Origin: Acidobacteriota bacterium
GTDB taxonomy: Bacteria > Actinomycetota > Acidimicrobiia > Acidimicrobiales > SHLQ01
Assembly: GCA_022562835.1 (NCBI GenBank)
Contig: JADFOM010000145.1
Coordinates: 1 to 6,551, forward strand
Length of the DNA: 6,551 bases
Direction: 5' to 3'
Every line of letters begins with the position of its first letter. Position 1 is the stretch's first letter. Positions 5,537 to 6,551 of the stretch are shown here, one piece after another. The notes beneath the pieces are model-generated. The model did no database searches and had not been told where the DNA came from. It saw only the letters and a list, made by a program, of their open reading frames with translations. A program made the position numbers and the translations under genes.

Positions 5537-6551
5537 ATGGCCGACGACACATTTGCCAATGCGGATGAGTGGGGATTCGAGACCCGGGCTATCCGGGCCG
5601 GACAACCGCACGATCCAGTAACCGGTGCCGTGGTGACCCCGCTGAACCTTGCGACTACGTATGCCCAGGAACAGGTGGGTACCCACCGAGGCTTCGAGTA
5701 CAGCCGTTCACAGAACCCCACTCGCCAAGCGCTGGAGAACAATCTCGCCTCTCTCGAAGGAGCCGAGTATGGATTCGCGTTCGCGTCGGGACTCGCTGCG
5801 GAGGACAACGTGTTACGTCTGCTGGAGCCGACCACACATCTCGTGTTGGGCAATGACGCCTATGGCGGCACGTTTCGCCTGATCGACAAAATCTTCGGGC
5901 CGACCGGACTGCGCTGGAGCGCCACAGACCTCGGTGACCTCAACGCCTTAGAGGCCTCGATTCAACCAGCGACAACAATGGTCTGGCTCGAAACACCCAC
6001 AAATCCGTTGCTTGCAATCAGCGACATCGCGGCGATCGCCGAGATCGCACATAAGCAGGGCGCACTCGTGGTCGTAGACAACACGTTTGCTACGCCATAT
6101 CTCCAGCAGCCGCTGAGCCTTGGCGCCGACATCGTCGTTCACTCGACTACCAAGTATGCGGGCGGACACAGTGATGTCGTGGGGGGCTTCGTCGCCACCA
6201 ACGACCCGGCGGTGGCCGAGCGTATCGAGTTCACGCAGAACGCTTCGGGTGCTGTACCGAGTCCGTTCGATTGCTGGCTGTTGATGCGCGGCCTGAAAAC
6301 CTTGGCCATCCGAATGGATCGACAGTGCGCCAACTCTCGGGCGATCGTCGAGCTGCTCGACGCTCATCCAAGAGTGACCGAGGTGCTATATCCCGGACTG
6401 GAGTCACATCGCGGTCACGAGGTCGCGGCAGCTCAGATGAGTGACTTCGGAGCGATGGTTTCGTTTCGCACGGGCGACAAGGACTCTGCTTTACGGGTGG
6501 CCGAATCTACACAGGTGTTCACACTCGCCGAGTCTCTCGGAGCGGTCGAGT
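5537..6551 (+). CDS. metB: Cystathionine gamma-synthase/gamma-lyase family PLP enzyme, 3' end cut off by the window
   Basis: This is a Cys/Met-metabolism PLP enzyme of fold type I. The frame is open from ATG 5537 to the edge, giving 338 residues of an expected 380-390. Visible signatures: YSRSQNPTR (55-63; Y55 and R57 bind PLP phosphate of the partner subunit); FASGLAAED (82-90); Y109 in NDAYGGT, which stacks on PLP; ETPTNPLL (152-159); D181 in VVDNTFATP; the Schiff-base lysine K206 in VHSTTKYAGGHSD; and AESLGAVE at the cut end. Sequence alone does not separate gamma-synthase (metB, O-acylhomoserine plus cysteine to cystathionine) from gamma-lyase (cystathionine to cysteine). Because it directly follows cbs by one base, reverse transsulfuration (lyase activity) is favoured by context, though actinobacterial members next to cbs are commonly named metB. 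The symbol is therefore provisional. Confidence 0.92.
   Translation, partial: MADDTFANADEWGFETRAIRAGQPHDPVTGAVVTPLNLATTYAQEQVGTHRGFEYSRSQNPTRQALENNLASLEGAEYGFAFASGLAAEDNVLRLLEPTTHLVLGNDAYGGTFRLIDKIFGPTGLRWSATDLGDLNALEASIQPATTMVWLETPTNPLLAISDIAAIAEIAHKQGALVVVDNTFATPYLQQPLSLGADIVVHSTTKYAGGHSDVVGGFVATNDPAVAERIEFTQNASGAVPSPFDCWLLMRGLKTLAIRMDRQCANSRAIVELLDAHPRVTEVLYPGLESHRGHEVAAAQMSDFGAMVSFRTGDKDSALRVAESTQVFTLAESLGAVE

Overview
The window looks like chromosomal DNA from a GC-rich bacterium (roughly 60% GC by eye), most likely an actinomycetote. That placement rests on the style of the transsulfuration proteins, on a TTG start, and on several genes with weak or no Shine-Dalgarno sequence. It is an inference from protein resemblance, not a measured assignment. 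No tRNA, rRNA, CRISPR array, insertion sequence or phage gene was seen.

Layout. The left third is on the minus strand. A class I [4Fe-4S] fumarase (1228 down to the left edge, C-terminus cut off) lies downstream of a thioredoxin-fold protein gene (2343 to 1333). SurE, a survival-type 5'-nucleotidase, starts at a TTG at 2453 and runs divergently from the thioredoxin-fold gene. SurE converges on a DUF2461-like gene (3980 to 3264, minus), and the two 3' ends overlap by 8 bases. A divergent intergenic region of 187 bases then leads to a plus-strand pair: cystathionine beta-synthase with a C-terminal CBS-domain pair (4168-5535), and a cystathionine gamma-synthase/gamma-lyase family gene (from 5537, cut by the right edge). 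One base separates these two genes.

Main discovery. The thioredoxin-fold gene is interrupted by one in-frame TGA (1951-1953, minus strand), exactly where the first active-site cysteine of a thioredoxin/TlpA-type protein belongs (FASW-TGA-GC). Recognisable same-frame protein continues on both sides. A 17-nt hairpin with a G-rich apical loop begins 14 nt after the TGA, which matches a bacterial SECIS element. I read this as a selenoprotein with Sec at residue 131 in a 336-residue chain. Automated gene callers would split it into two truncated ORFs or call it a pseudogene. The claim predicts selA/selB/selC/selD elsewhere in the genome.

How the genes fit together. CBS plus a gamma-lyase/synthase enzyme would link homocysteine and cysteine through cystathionine. 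The minus-strand pair puts a putative selenol redox protein 104 bases upstream of an oxygen-sensitive Fe-S enzyme. Any functional link there is speculative. Several small dyads next to start codons may be operators or RNA hairpins: 1241-1262 before fumarase, 2344-2357 before the selenoprotein, and 4147-4167 before CBS.
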